This document shows, one piece after another, positions 38,944 to 46,834 of a stretch of DNA of 64,000 bases. Numbering within the stretch: position 1 is the stretch's first letter; every line of letters begins with the position of its first letter. A model generated the notes under the pieces. That model saw only the letters and a program-made list of their open reading frames with translations, had not been told where the DNA came from and ran no database searches. Source of the stretch: Trichocoleus desertorum ATA4-8-CV12 (GTDB taxonomy: Bacteria; Cyanobacteriota; Cyanobacteriia; FACHB-46); the NCBI GenBank assembly GCA_019358975.1, contig JAHHIL010000025.1:1-64000 (forward strand), given 5' to 3'. Both the position numbers and the translations under genes were made by a program.

Positions 38944-39216
38944 CTAAGCAAAGAAGATTGTCTCGTCTCGCACGCCCTCGCCCCCAATGCGTTCTACTTT
39001 ATTGTGGCAGCAAGCGCAGAGAAAGTAGAAACGCACGCTGTCTTGCTCGGGCTTGATCAGTTTGCTCAATCGGTTCCGGAGTTTAGTGTATTGGGTTTCC
39101 GTCAGGTTGCACTCGAACAAACTGAATTGCATCCATTGCCCATAGGACTTGAGAATCTTATGAATCTTAGTGCGACGCTTATCCTCTGGAATGTCATAGG
39201 CGACAACCATATGCAT
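38944..39216 (-). CDS. cas2: Cas2, spacer-integration subunit
   Basis: 90 residues. The ferredoxin-like start VVAYDIPEDKRRTKI has the conserved Asp that ends strand 1, followed by SYGQWMQFSLFECNL and SVRFYFLC. Cas2 dimers bridge two Cas1 dimers and measure the spacer. It is the last cas gene before the leader and lies 12 bases after cas1. Start MHM could be either of the two Mets. Normal length. Confidence 0.97.
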   Translation of the reverse strand: MHMVVAYDIPEDKRRTKIHKILKSYGQWMQFSLFECNLTETQYTKLRNRLSKLIKPEQDSVRFYFLCACCHNKVERIGGEGVRDETIFFA

Positions 39217-39228
39217 GGCTAGTAACTC

Positions 39229-40233
39229 TTACTTGAGAACCAGGGGTGGGTACTGCTGCGTTTCTCCCATCAAGTATTTGGCCAGCAATCGAGCTTGAAT
39301 CTCGAAGGCTTCCTGATAGGTGCATTGAGTGCCGAGGACAGGATGCTTGAACTTGGACTGTTTCTTTTGCTCATACAAACGCAGAAAGGTCCGTCGTCCC
39401 TCATCTGAGAGGGAAACCGCTTGACTCAGTGCTTCGGTAGTAAAGTCGCTGAGCGTGAGCGATCGCCGATTGAGGGTAGCCAAGACCACAGCATCAACGA
39501 CTAGAGGACGAAACTCTTCCATCAAGTCCAGAGCGAGCGAAGGCCGTCCGTAACGTTGGGTGTGGAGATAGCCGAGATAGGGATCAAACCCCACAATGTT
39601 GACCGCACTTTGAATGTCGTGCAGCAAGAGGGCGTAGCCAAAGCTGAGCAAAGCATTCACGGGATCAGTGGGGGGACGGCGACGACGACTTTCAAAGCGA
39701 AAACCATCGGCTCGAATGAGGGCATCAAAACCCCCGAAGTAGGCAGCACTACCTGCCCCTTCCAATCCTCGCAGAGAGTCAATTGTATCCGTCGCATTAA
39801 TCGGAGCGATCGCCTGCTCTAAGCGGGTAATAGCAGCTTGCAGATTCAGCGCTGCGTTTTCTCGTTGCGCTCGTAGGAACATGCTTCGGTAGTTCTTCAA
39901 CTTGCCGCGAATGAAGCTGCGAACCACATGGATAGCTTTGTCCGAATCGCCTGCTGCTTGCCACTGGGCAGAACGGACAAAAATGTTTTTGGTTAAGGGG
40001 GGTTCTAGTCTGCCTAGGTAACGGCCTGTGCCCGTGAGGAAGCTCAGAGGAATTTTACGCTCTAGCAATTCCGTCAAAGCGGCAGGAGAAATCGTCGCTC
40101 GTCCCAGGACGACTACGCCTTCGACTTTCAGCATCGGGACATCCAGCAGCGTTTTCTTCTGAGCTTTCACCTGCAACCGTTCATCAGTTTTGCCGATAAA
40201 AGCATCATCTTGGGTGATGTAAACTGTGCCCAT
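39229..40233 (-). CDS. cas1: Cas1, spacer integrase
   Basis: 334 residues from MGTVYITQ at 40233, preferred because AGAGGA lies upstream and the 22 extra residues of the longer frame overlap cas4. The N-terminal beta domain (DVPMLKVEGVVVLGRATISP) and the helical catalytic domain are complete. The catalytic Glu is in RGLEGAGSAAYF, the His in GYLHTQRYGRPSLA, and the acidic pair in LALDLMEEFRPLVVD. It integrates new spacers at the leader end with Cas2; Cas4 selects PAM-containing prespacers. Confidence 0.97.
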   Translation of the reverse strand: MGTVYITQDDAFIGKTDERLQVKAQKKTLLDVPMLKVEGVVVLGRATISPAALTELLERKIPLSFLTGTGRYLGRLEPPLTKNIFVRSAQWQAAGDSDKAIHVVRSFIRGKLKNYRSMFLRAQRENAALNLQAAITRLEQAIAPINATDTIDSLRGLEGAGSAAYFGGFDALIRADGFRFESRRRRPPTDPVNALLSFGYALLLHDIQSAVNIVGFDPYLGYLHTQRYGRPSLALDLMEEFRPLVVDAVVLATLNRRSLTLSDFTTEALSQAVSLSDEGRRTFLRLYEQKKQSKFKHPVLGTQCTYQEAFEIQARLLAKYLMGETQQYPPLVLK

Positions 40234-40247
40234 CGTGACTTGATCCT

Positions 40248-40835
40248 CTAATGGGTTTCTTGATATCGATCGACTTTCGGAGCTGCTTGAGGCAGACACT
40301 GCTGCCGTAAGCTACAGCCGCGACAACGAGGAGAATAAATTGCGGGTGGCATTTGACCTGTTTCGAGCAGCGTCTTGACCGCCGCTAGCGTGGCGATCGC
40401 CGCTTGTCTGAGTTCATCATTGAGGGCAATCGCTTGGCGTTGATGAGATTGCGCGTAGTAGACAAAACCTTGCGTGATGGGCTGACCTGTCATTTCTTCC
40501 AGGCACAGCGCTTGGGCACAAACTTGTAGAGCATCATTATCAAACTCTCCTTTCGCGCTGCGTTTGTACTCCACCGGATACCAGCAGCCGTCATGAGCTT
40601 CAATCAAGTCAGCCTTACCAATCAAGCCATAACGCTCTGACTTCAACCAAACGGCGCGAACTTGCCATACTTCTTCACGGTAGCCATCGCCAACCGTGTG
40701 CACCCGCTCATGCAGGTGAGTGCCCTCTAAGGTGTATTGATTGTCCAGGAACTCTCCAGCACAAAACATGCGCCAGCAACGGTGGGGGCAGTAGTCGTAC
40801 TGGTTGAGGGCCGCGATCGGGATATAGTCATTCAT
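40248..40835 (-). CDS. cas4: Cas4, prespacer-processing RecB-like nuclease
   Basis: 195 residues. Fe-S cluster cysteines lie in QYDYCPHRCWR near the N-terminus and in RCRGCSLRQQC near the C-terminus. The RecB nuclease core contains EGTHLHERVH, GKADLIEAHDG and YPVEYKRSAKG (the D, E-x-K motif). Cas4 trims prespacers and helps choose PAM. The ATG overlaps the cas6 stop by 4 bases (ATGA), so the two are translationally coupled. Confidence 0.95.
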   Translation of the reverse strand: MNDYIPIAALNQYDYCPHRCWRMFCAGEFLDNQYTLEGTHLHERVHTVGDGYREEVWQVRAVWLKSERYGLIGKADLIEAHDGCWYPVEYKRSAKGEFDNDALQVCAQALCLEEMTGQPITQGFVYYAQSHQRQAIALNDELRQAAIATLAAVKTLLETGQMPPAIYSPRCRGCSLRQQCLPQAAPKVDRYQETH

Positions 40836-41665
40836 AGCCGTCTCAGCATGCCCATGCCCATTGGGGTTTTACGGCCTACCCCGGCGTATAAAGCAAAGTC
40901 TGCTAAGGTGTTGATTTGTTTAATGGTCAGGGGTTCTACGTCACCCAGAATCCGAAAGCTCAGTGCCCCGACACAGCCAATAAACTTACTGCGTGCGTCC
41001 GCCACCATTTCTGTGCGGATGTCGAAGAAGCTGGGAAAAATAGAGACCAATAAATCCTCAGGAAACTCAATGCCACTGTACTGATTCCACCGCCGTAATA
41101 AACTATTGAAGACCAGTTCTCTCGTGGGCAGCGCAGAGTCATAATGAGCTTGACGAAAAGCAGTGGGGGTGCAAAAAGAGAAGTGAATTTGTCGCGCCTT
41201 CTGGTCTCCATTGGTACCGTCGGCTGCTTGTTGATAGAGTCGAGCATAGGTCGTGAAGTTGGTCCAAGGCTGAGTCGATTGCGGGGTACCTAAAACACTG
41301 GTGATTTGTAGATCAGCGGGTCCCAGATGCCAAGGCTGTTTAGGATTCAGGTTGAGCCAGAGCTGGGTGAGATGACCAAATAAGGAGTCATCGAGTAAAG
41401 AGATCCGCCACCAACAGGGAGTTCCCGCTGGAATGGCTTTTAGGTGCTCCCATTGCAGGGAGTGACTCCGTGAAGGGCGATCGCTCACTTGCAGCGGACT
41501 CAGCGTAAAAGCTTTATCCATCTGTTGTCCATGTAGGCGATCGCCTAAGGCTTGATCGACTGAACTGACAAGGGTCAGGAACAGAGCGTGGAGATGCTTC
41601 CCGCTCAGGTATCCTGCTGGAATGGGCGAGGTTGGCAGTAAGTTAAGCACCAGACTGTGTGGCAT
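40832..41665 (-). CDS. cas6: Cas6, crRNA-processing endoribonuclease
   Basis: 277 residues. The N-terminal strand SLVLNLLPTSPIPAGYLSGK and the C-terminal glycine-rich loop GVGRKTPMGMGMLRRL are family hallmarks; His26 (KHLH) is a candidate catalytic residue. Cas6 cuts in the repeat to leave the ATTGAAAC handle. The first 45-50 residues are related to, but clearly different from, a decayed cas6 start at 42560-42732. The gene follows hepT by 7 bases. Confidence 0.9.
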   Translation of the reverse strand: MPHSLVLNLLPTSPIPAGYLSGKHLHALFLTLVSSVDQALGDRLHGQQMDKAFTLSPLQVSDRPSRSHSLQWEHLKAIPAGTPCWWRISLLDDSLFGHLTQLWLNLNPKQPWHLGPADLQITSVLGTPQSTQPWTNFTTYARLYQQAADGTNGDQKARQIHFSFCTPTAFRQAHYDSALPTRELVFNSLLRRWNQYSGIEFPEDLLVSIFPSFFDIRTEMVADARSKFIGCVGALSFRILGDVEPLTIKQINTLADFALYAGVGRKTPMGMGMLRRL

Positions 41666-41672
41666 GGTTGTG

Positions 41673-42125
41673 TTAATCCTCCTCTAACGTATCGAGATAT
41701 ATCTGAATCTCTTTGATATAGGGCGGGTATTGCTGGAGGGCCTTTTGGAGCGCGTGATATACTTGCACAGGATTAATTTCGTCATATTCATGGGCAAGGA
41801 CGTTCCGAAAGCTACCAGAGGGTGCCAGTTGGGTTGCAAGTTCTGGAGCGATGAAGCCGTTTTCACCCATGAGGATAAAGGACTCAAAGTTTTTGAATGC
41901 TTGGGAGTCCGTGGGCACTAGATTGGCGGCTCGTTTGAGCAGTGTTTTATTGATGCTCAAGGCGGAGTCGATGATTGTCTCAAGCAAACGCTCGATCGCA
42001 GCCTGCCTAAAATCATCTTGCAGATACTCTTCAAGCGTGAGCGCTTCAAATTCCTTGAGCCGATCGATGCGCTGCACCATCCGGCTGAGCTTCTGAGCGA
42101 TCGCTTCTGGGTCTACTCTGCTCAT
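41673..42125 (-). CDS. hepT: HepT, HEPN-domain tRNA-cleaving toxin
   Basis: 150 residues from MSRVDPEA at 42125, all helical. The HEPN active loop RNVLAHEYD matches R-x4-H-x-Y: Arg107, His112 and Tyr114 from this start. In the well-studied cyanobacterial HEPN-MNT pair the toxin trims tRNA 3' ends and is silenced when MntA adds AMP to the Tyr. All three key residues are present, so it should be active. The ATG overlaps the mntA stop by 4 bases. The pair sits inside the cas operon between cas3' and cas6. Confidence 0.9.
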   Translation of the reverse strand: MSRVDPEAIAQKLSRMVQRIDRLKEFEALTLEEYLQDDFRQAAIERLLETIIDSALSINKTLLKRAANLVPTDSQAFKNFESFILMGENGFIAPELATQLAPSGSFRNVLAHEYDEINPVQVYHALQKALQQYPPYIKEIQIYLDTLEED

Positions 42126-42559
42126 ACCCCCCACCGCTGTAGCGCTTGAAGCACCTGTTCTCGCTGGGTATGGCGATACTGTTTCAGTTCCTCTTGTGTT
42201 TTAAGGGCTTGTTGCTGGAACTGGACGAACTCCCCTGGTGTTTTTTCATAGATCACCTGTCCATCACGGGCAACAAAGTGGGCCAGAATATCTGAGCAAG
42301 TGCTTAAATCAACCAGGTCGATCGTTTTGTCGGAGACTTGCAGCAGATGACAAAGTGTATCTAATAGATCGGAACCAGGGATCCAGGAGGATTTGCAATC
42401 GCTAGGATGGCTTGGTTCAGCCAGAAAGGCAAAATCCCAATCGCTGCTGAGGTCAGCCTCGCTTCTAACTCTAGAGCCAAAGAGAATAAGAAGTTTGAGA
42501 TTAGGGTGATCTCTAGCGAATCTGGTAGATGCAGCTTTGAGAATTCCAAGTTCGTTCAT
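42122..42559 (-). CDS. mntA: MntA, minimal nucleotidyltransferase antitoxin
   Basis: 145 residues from MNELGILKAAS at 42559. The nucleotidyltransferase signature is LLILFGSRVRSEADLSSDWD, that is G-S followed after 10 residues by D-x-D. A C-terminal helical segment follows. The known role is to AMPylate the HepT tyrosine and neutralise it. The open frame continues upstream to 42664, but those 35 codons come from the decayed cas6, so the start at 42559 is chosen. Co-transcription with cas3' is likely. Confidence 0.9.
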   Translation of the reverse strand: MNELGILKAASTRFARDHPNLKLLILFGSRVRSEADLSSDWDFAFLAEPSHPSDCKSSWIPGSDLLDTLCHLLQVSDKTIDLVDLSTCSDILAHFVARDGQVIYEKTPGEFVQFQQQALKTQEELKQYRHTQREQVLQALQRWGV

Positions 42560-42732
42560 AGTAAGTCTGGGTAGATTAAGATCGTTCACCTGAATTGAGA
42601 AATAAAGTGGAAGCTGGCGATTGGTAAAGGCTTGCTCAACAGAACTTGTAAGGGTCAGAAACAATGTATGGAGATGTATCCCGCTGGAATTGGAGATTGA
42701 GGCAGGAGATTGAGAACTAAACTATGAGGCAT
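42560..42732 (-). pseudogene. Decayed 5' end of a second, divergent cas6
   Basis: The minus strand starts ATG at 42732, 2 bases after the cas3' stop, and reads MPHSLVLNLLPQSPIPAGY, nearly identical to the start of the intact Cas6 (MPHSLVLNLLPTSPIPAGY). A frameshift occurs near codon 21; the other frame then gives HTLFLTLTSSVEQAF, matching Cas6 HALFLTLVSSVDQAL. Similarity fades at the mntA start. The DNA differs at many silent sites, so it is not a fresh duplication but an older or foreign cas6 allele. Confidence 0.85.
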
Positions 42733-42734
42733 AA

Positions 42735-45023
42735 TTAAACCACCCAAAACTCTTCTTCATCGGGGCACTTTAAGGCAACTCCAGCAGAAGCGATCGCTAG
42801 AATGCCAGATAAACTGGAGAAAAATAAATACTGTGCTGGTGAAGTAGAAGTATAGGATGAAATATGGATTGGATAACACTCTAATCCTTGCTTTTTCAAC
42901 CGTGCGATTGCCCAAGCATTTTTTGAACTTTCAGAAACAATGACACCTGGAATGAGTGTTGCATTGATTGCCTCTTTCAGAGATCTCGGTAACTCTGTTG
43001 GACGAGTGCTTTCCCCTTGCATTCTGGTAATACTACAACCTTCAAATGCAAACAACTTGCATAAATAAAGATTTTTGAAATCCTCTAAATCTTCAATTTG
43101 TAGAGAGAATGCTAATTTGTAAGGTTCTTCAGCCCGTTTAGTTAGGACGATGCGATCACCATCGCTCTCAAATTCAAGAAATCTTAGTAGGTGAATGGGA
43201 TCAAGATCCGTTTCTCCTACCTCATCTAATAGCAAGTAATGAGGATCATAGATTTTGACATTGCCAAATAAGCTGTCTCGAAATCGAAACAGTGGTGCAT
43301 AGCTTGATTTGAGGATGGTTGCATACTCCTGCAAATTCTTTGCAATTTCCTGATTCTGCTGAATGTATGCCTCTACTGTCTTATCAGATGTTAGCTGTTC
43401 AACGTCTTCAGGGCAGTAGACTTTTAGGTAACTCCATACAAAGCTTTTTCCACCTTTGACGTACTGCCAATCTTTCTGGATTTCCTTTATAGTCTTACGA
43501 GCAATTTCCTCCGCGCCTTTTAGGAGCTTCATGCGTTTGCGATAGAAATCCCAATCTCGTTTACCACCTAGTACACTTTGCAGGGTTTGATAAAGCTGAA
43601 TAATCAGAGATTCTTCAGGCAAGGTTTCAAGCAAATCCTCAAGTTCTAGTAAAGGCTTTGCGATTTCCAGAAATGCTTCTGAGCGCCAATAGATTTCTAA
43701 GAAGGGGCGCTTCATGCAGTCCAGGCTGTCTAGCATTTGATTGAGAGCTTCTCGCCCACTGGAGCAGTCCAAGTTTTCAATTCCTTGTTCCCAAGCTTGT
43801 TCAGGAAGATAGGCGATCGCTTCAGAGGGAATATTCGTTTGCTTCTTGCCCAATACTCGTCCCACACGACCAATACGTTGCCAGAAGGAGAAGCGATTGC
43901 GGGTTGAAAAGATAAGCCAATCTAAGTTTTGGCGATCGGGTTCAATGTCTCGTTCAAAGTTAAATCCAACATCAACTGTGCTGGTGGCAAGAATAACTTG
44001 CTTCTGTGCAGCTTGTTTACGTTGCTCGGTTTTAGTGTCGCCTGTAATACGCCCACAAAAATTTGCATACCCTCGTTCTCGCAAGCAAGTCGCAACTCGT
44101 CCTAACGTATCCTTTGCATCAAGAATGACTGCACCATTTTGATCAGGATAGTTCTCTAAGCGTTTGATCACTTCATCTGTGATTTCCGTAACAAACGCCT
44201 GCTTGTCTATCTGCTTACGAATTTCAAGACTAACAGCTGTTTGTGAAGGCTTTAGGTGATTAGTTTGAAATTCTCCATTGATGTCAGCAATTCTGACACC
44301 AACATCTCTTAACCGCTCTAAAGCCGCTTTACAGGCTAGTTCTGGTGTCGCTGTTAGAAGAATAACTTTGCGGTTGTATTGAAAATAGCGAAACTCTTTG
44401 GAGAGAGCTAGGTAGAAGAACAGGCTAACAAGCTGTTTAGCATCGTACAAGTGAAACTCGTCAAATATAACCGTAGCAAAACTGCTGTAAAATTCACTGG
44501 CGATGTTGACCCGATCCTTAGAACCATACTGGAAAAAGGCGGCGTAGTAGAAGATATCTGGATTAGTAACCAGCAAAATGGGTTTGCTAGCACATTCAGG
44601 AAAAAGCGTTGCAGGTTCACGTAACACGTTATAAAGCTTTTCTCCTGGACGCCCCGCTATACGTTCAGCAGCCCATTCCTTAATGTGTCTTGCAGAGGCC
44701 GCTTTGACAATGTGAGGTAGACCTGCATCTCGTACAAATTTTTCAGCAGCTTCGGTTTGTTGCTCAATCAGGGCGTTGGTTGGCGCAATGTATATAGCGT
44801 TGCGATCGCGGTTATGCCACAACACACTCAAACCAGCTTTAGTTTTTCCGGTTCCCGTAGGGGCAAGATCTAGAATGATGTCATTGTTTGCTGCTGCCTG
44901 AAATACATCAACCTGATGTTGAAGAGTTTGATGATTGAATGCTTTCAGTAATGGAGGTGGAAGGTCAGGGTTAGGGCAGGCTGCGATGCTGCGAGGTTCG
45001 AGATTAATTTTAAGACTGCTCAT
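42735..45023 (-). CDS. cas3: Cas3' helicase of type I-D (no HD domain)
   Basis: 762 residues from the ATG at 45023 (a GTG at 45038 adds 5). SF2 helicase motifs: Walker A APTGTGKT (residues 59-66 counted from the GTG), motif II DEFH (193-196), motif III LLTATP (about 228-232), and motif VI WQRIGRVGRV. There is no HD nuclease domain, as expected in I-D, where the HD is on Cas10d. It overlaps csc1 by 14 bases. It unwinds target DNA for the Cas10d nuclease. Confidence 0.95.
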   Translation of the reverse strand: MSSLKINLEPRSIAACPNPDLPPPLLKAFNHQTLQHQVDVFQAAANNDIILDLAPTGTGKTKAGLSVLWHNRDRNAIYIAPTNALIEQQTEAAEKFVRDAGLPHIVKAASARHIKEWAAERIAGRPGEKLYNVLREPATLFPECASKPILLVTNPDIFYYAAFFQYGSKDRVNIASEFYSSFATVIFDEFHLYDAKQLVSLFFYLALSKEFRYFQYNRKVILLTATPELACKAALERLRDVGVRIADINGEFQTNHLKPSQTAVSLEIRKQIDKQAFVTEITDEVIKRLENYPDQNGAVILDAKDTLGRVATCLRERGYANFCGRITGDTKTEQRKQAAQKQVILATSTVDVGFNFERDIEPDRQNLDWLIFSTRNRFSFWQRIGRVGRVLGKKQTNIPSEAIAYLPEQAWEQGIENLDCSSGREALNQMLDSLDCMKRPFLEIYWRSEAFLEIAKPLLELEDLLETLPEESLIIQLYQTLQSVLGGKRDWDFYRKRMKLLKGAEEIARKTIKEIQKDWQYVKGGKSFVWSYLKVYCPEDVEQLTSDKTVEAYIQQNQEIAKNLQEYATILKSSYAPLFRFRDSLFGNVKIYDPHYLLLDEVGETDLDPIHLLRFLEFESDGDRIVLTKRAEEPYKLAFSLQIEDLEDFKNLYLCKLFAFEGCSITRMQGESTRPTELPRSLKEAINATLIPGVIVSESSKNAWAIARLKKQGLECYPIHISSYTSTSPAQYLFFSSLSGILAIASAGVALKCPDEEEFWVV

Positions 45024-45807
45024 TGGTTCGTCCGCCACAAAACCTTAAGTTTGCGGGTAAAGTGAAATTGCCAACTCGCCAGGCGGCTCCATAGAATTGC
45101 AGATTTTTCAACAACGAAACGGGAGGTATGGAGATTAGGTCAAACGCAAGCAAGTTGAGACTACGGGGTATATCAGCCGCACTGAAATAAGCACTACAGG
45201 AGTATTCACCTTCTGGAAGCGGTATAACCGTTAATTCCTGCACAATATCAACCCGCACCTTACTGGTAAATTTGCCCACTCGAATATATTCAGGAAGTTC
45301 TTTGTTGCCAAACACAAGGGTCTGGAATCGACTACCTCGCTCAATAACTCGCAATCTTCCCGTTTGAGGAAAGTTACTTGGACGATAGGTATTTGGCTTC
45401 TTTCCAGTTCGTTTGAGCGGCAAGTCTTCCCGCGCGGTTGCGACCCGGTTGTTGGTCATGGCATACCAGTAGGAATCTGACAATGCATTGAACCGCTCAA
45501 ACCGGAATGATACATTCCCATCTTTGGGAAACGCCGGAAGGATATAGCATTGTTCTGCTAACGGAACCAAGTCTTCTAGATATTTGGGCTGCCCTGTATC
45601 TTTTCCTGTGAGGCGATAGGGCGATTGCGCCCAGCCTAGTGCATAAGCCAAAGCATAGTTGCCGATCGTACCCTCGGTGTAATAGGTGTCTGATAGTTCT
45701 CGGGAAGCGAAAAAAACGGGTTCAGCACACCATAGTTCGATGAGCCGGGCGGTTTGAAAGGATGGCCTAGACTCAGGAGAATTCAATGAAATTTCTAGTT
45801 GTGGCAT
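45010..45807 (-). CDS. csc1: Csc1 (Cas5-type subunit of I-D Cascade)
   Basis: 265 residues. It starts with a RAMP-like strand, ARLIELWCAEPVFFASRELSD, and ends in a glycine-containing strand, LRFCGGRT. Position between csc2 and cas3', length and the I-D context identify it as Csc1, which caps the 5' handle of the crRNA. It starts 3 bases after the csc2 stop and overlaps the cas3' start. Confidence 0.9.
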   Translation of the reverse strand: MPQLEISLNSPESRPSFQTARLIELWCAEPVFFASRELSDTYYTEGTIGNYALAYALGWAQSPYRLTGKDTGQPKYLEDLVPLAEQCYILPAFPKDGNVSFRFERFNALSDSYWYAMTNNRVATAREDLPLKRTGKKPNTYRPSNFPQTGRLRVIERGSRFQTLVFGNKELPEYIRVGKFTSKVRVDIVQELTVIPLPEGEYSCSAYFSAADIPRSLNLLAFDLISIPPVSLLKNLQFYGAAWRVGNFTLPANLRFCGGRTNEQS

Positions 45808-45809
45808 CG

Positions 45810-46823
45810 TTACTCTTCCTGGTTTCCATTACGTCCTCTCTTCTTGCTTTCGCTTTTCACTTTGCGAAGTGATTCGTAAGTTTTATCAAGGCGGTTGAGA
45901 AACGTTTCTTGTTCAGCCAAATCCCAATGGCGATCGACATCAGCAATTAATTCATTGAGTTCATCAACAGACAATTGCATGGAAATTCCTCGCTTGTTTG
46001 TCCAGTTAGCAATGACTGATTGAGTAACGGAAACAAGAGCGTCAGTGTTGAATGGATGCTCGATCGGCTTACCATCAGCAATCAGCTTGTCGTACACGCC
46101 CTGCACTAATTCCAGAGAACTGGGCAGTTCAGCAATGCCGCCGAAGACACCAAGAATCTGATTCTCCATCCGTCCAACTCGGCTTGAAACGGCTCCATAG
46201 CGACTGGTCAGTAGAATGTTGCCGAGAGCGTAACGCATTTCATCAGCCGTTACATCCTTAAAGGTGACAATATCGAGAAAATGAACACCTGGTTTAATGT
46301 ATTCACTGGTATTCAGGGCAGTCGAAGGGTTGCCCTTCTCATCGCGCATTGTGCCATTCTCAAAGATGGCGTTGATGGTGCGATCGCCAGTTAATTCGGT
46401 TGCAGGCAGAACGCTAAATGCATCTTCAGTCCAGACACGGCTTTTCTGCGCTCCTTCACCACCAGCTGCAAACCCATAAAGGAAGCAGTCGATACACATT
46501 TCACAAGGAGCGTTTGTGTTAAGCGCACAGATAGCATTGCTCTTAGGCGCAGTGTAAAGCAGACCATTCGATCGCAAAAACTCTCTTCCTTTCCGTCGCT
46601 CTGGCGCAATCTGCTTACGTTTCGTCATGACTAGACGAGGAATCGATTCAGTGTTTTCAATCCCTGCCTGAACATATTCACTGCACATCGGTTCGCCTGT
46701 TCCTTCCGTGCGGAAAATCGTTTCTGATTGTGTAGTGCGAAAAACGACAACCCCGATCGTGCGACCTTTAGGAAAGTTTTCGTAGCTGGATGCGAGAAAT
46801 GGTTGCAACCTCTCAATTGTCAT
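45810..46823 (-). CDS. csc2: Csc2 (Cas7 backbone subunit of I-D Cascade)
   Basis: 337 residues. Typical blocks are IGVVVFRTTQSETIFRTEGT, a zinc-type cluster in NAPCEMCIDCFLYGFAAGG, and LLTSRYGAVSSRVGRMENQI. Multiple Csc2 copies line the crRNA spacer and cut or hold target nucleic acid. AGGAG lies 9 bases before the ATG. It is 12 bases after cas10d and 3 before csc1, so the operon is tight. Confidence 0.95.
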   Translation of the reverse strand: MTIERLQPFLASSYENFPKGRTIGVVVFRTTQSETIFRTEGTGEPMCSEYVQAGIENTESIPRLVMTKRKQIAPERRKGREFLRSNGLLYTAPKSNAICALNTNAPCEMCIDCFLYGFAAGGEGAQKSRVWTEDAFSVLPATELTGDRTINAIFENGTMRDEKGNPSTALNTSEYIKPGVHFLDIVTFKDVTADEMRYALGNILLTSRYGAVSSRVGRMENQILGVFGGIAELPSSLELVQGVYDKLIADGKPIEHPFNTDALVSVTQSVIANWTNKRGISMQLSVDELNELIADVDRHWDLAEQETFLNRLDKTYESLRKVKSESKKRGRNGNQEE

Positions 46824-46834
46824 TGGAATAACTC

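Noticed and set aside
42560-42664. Longer MntA N-terminus
   Set aside because: The extra 35 residues (FLTLTSSVEQAF...) align with Cas6, not with nucleotidyltransferases, so they are cas6 remnant.
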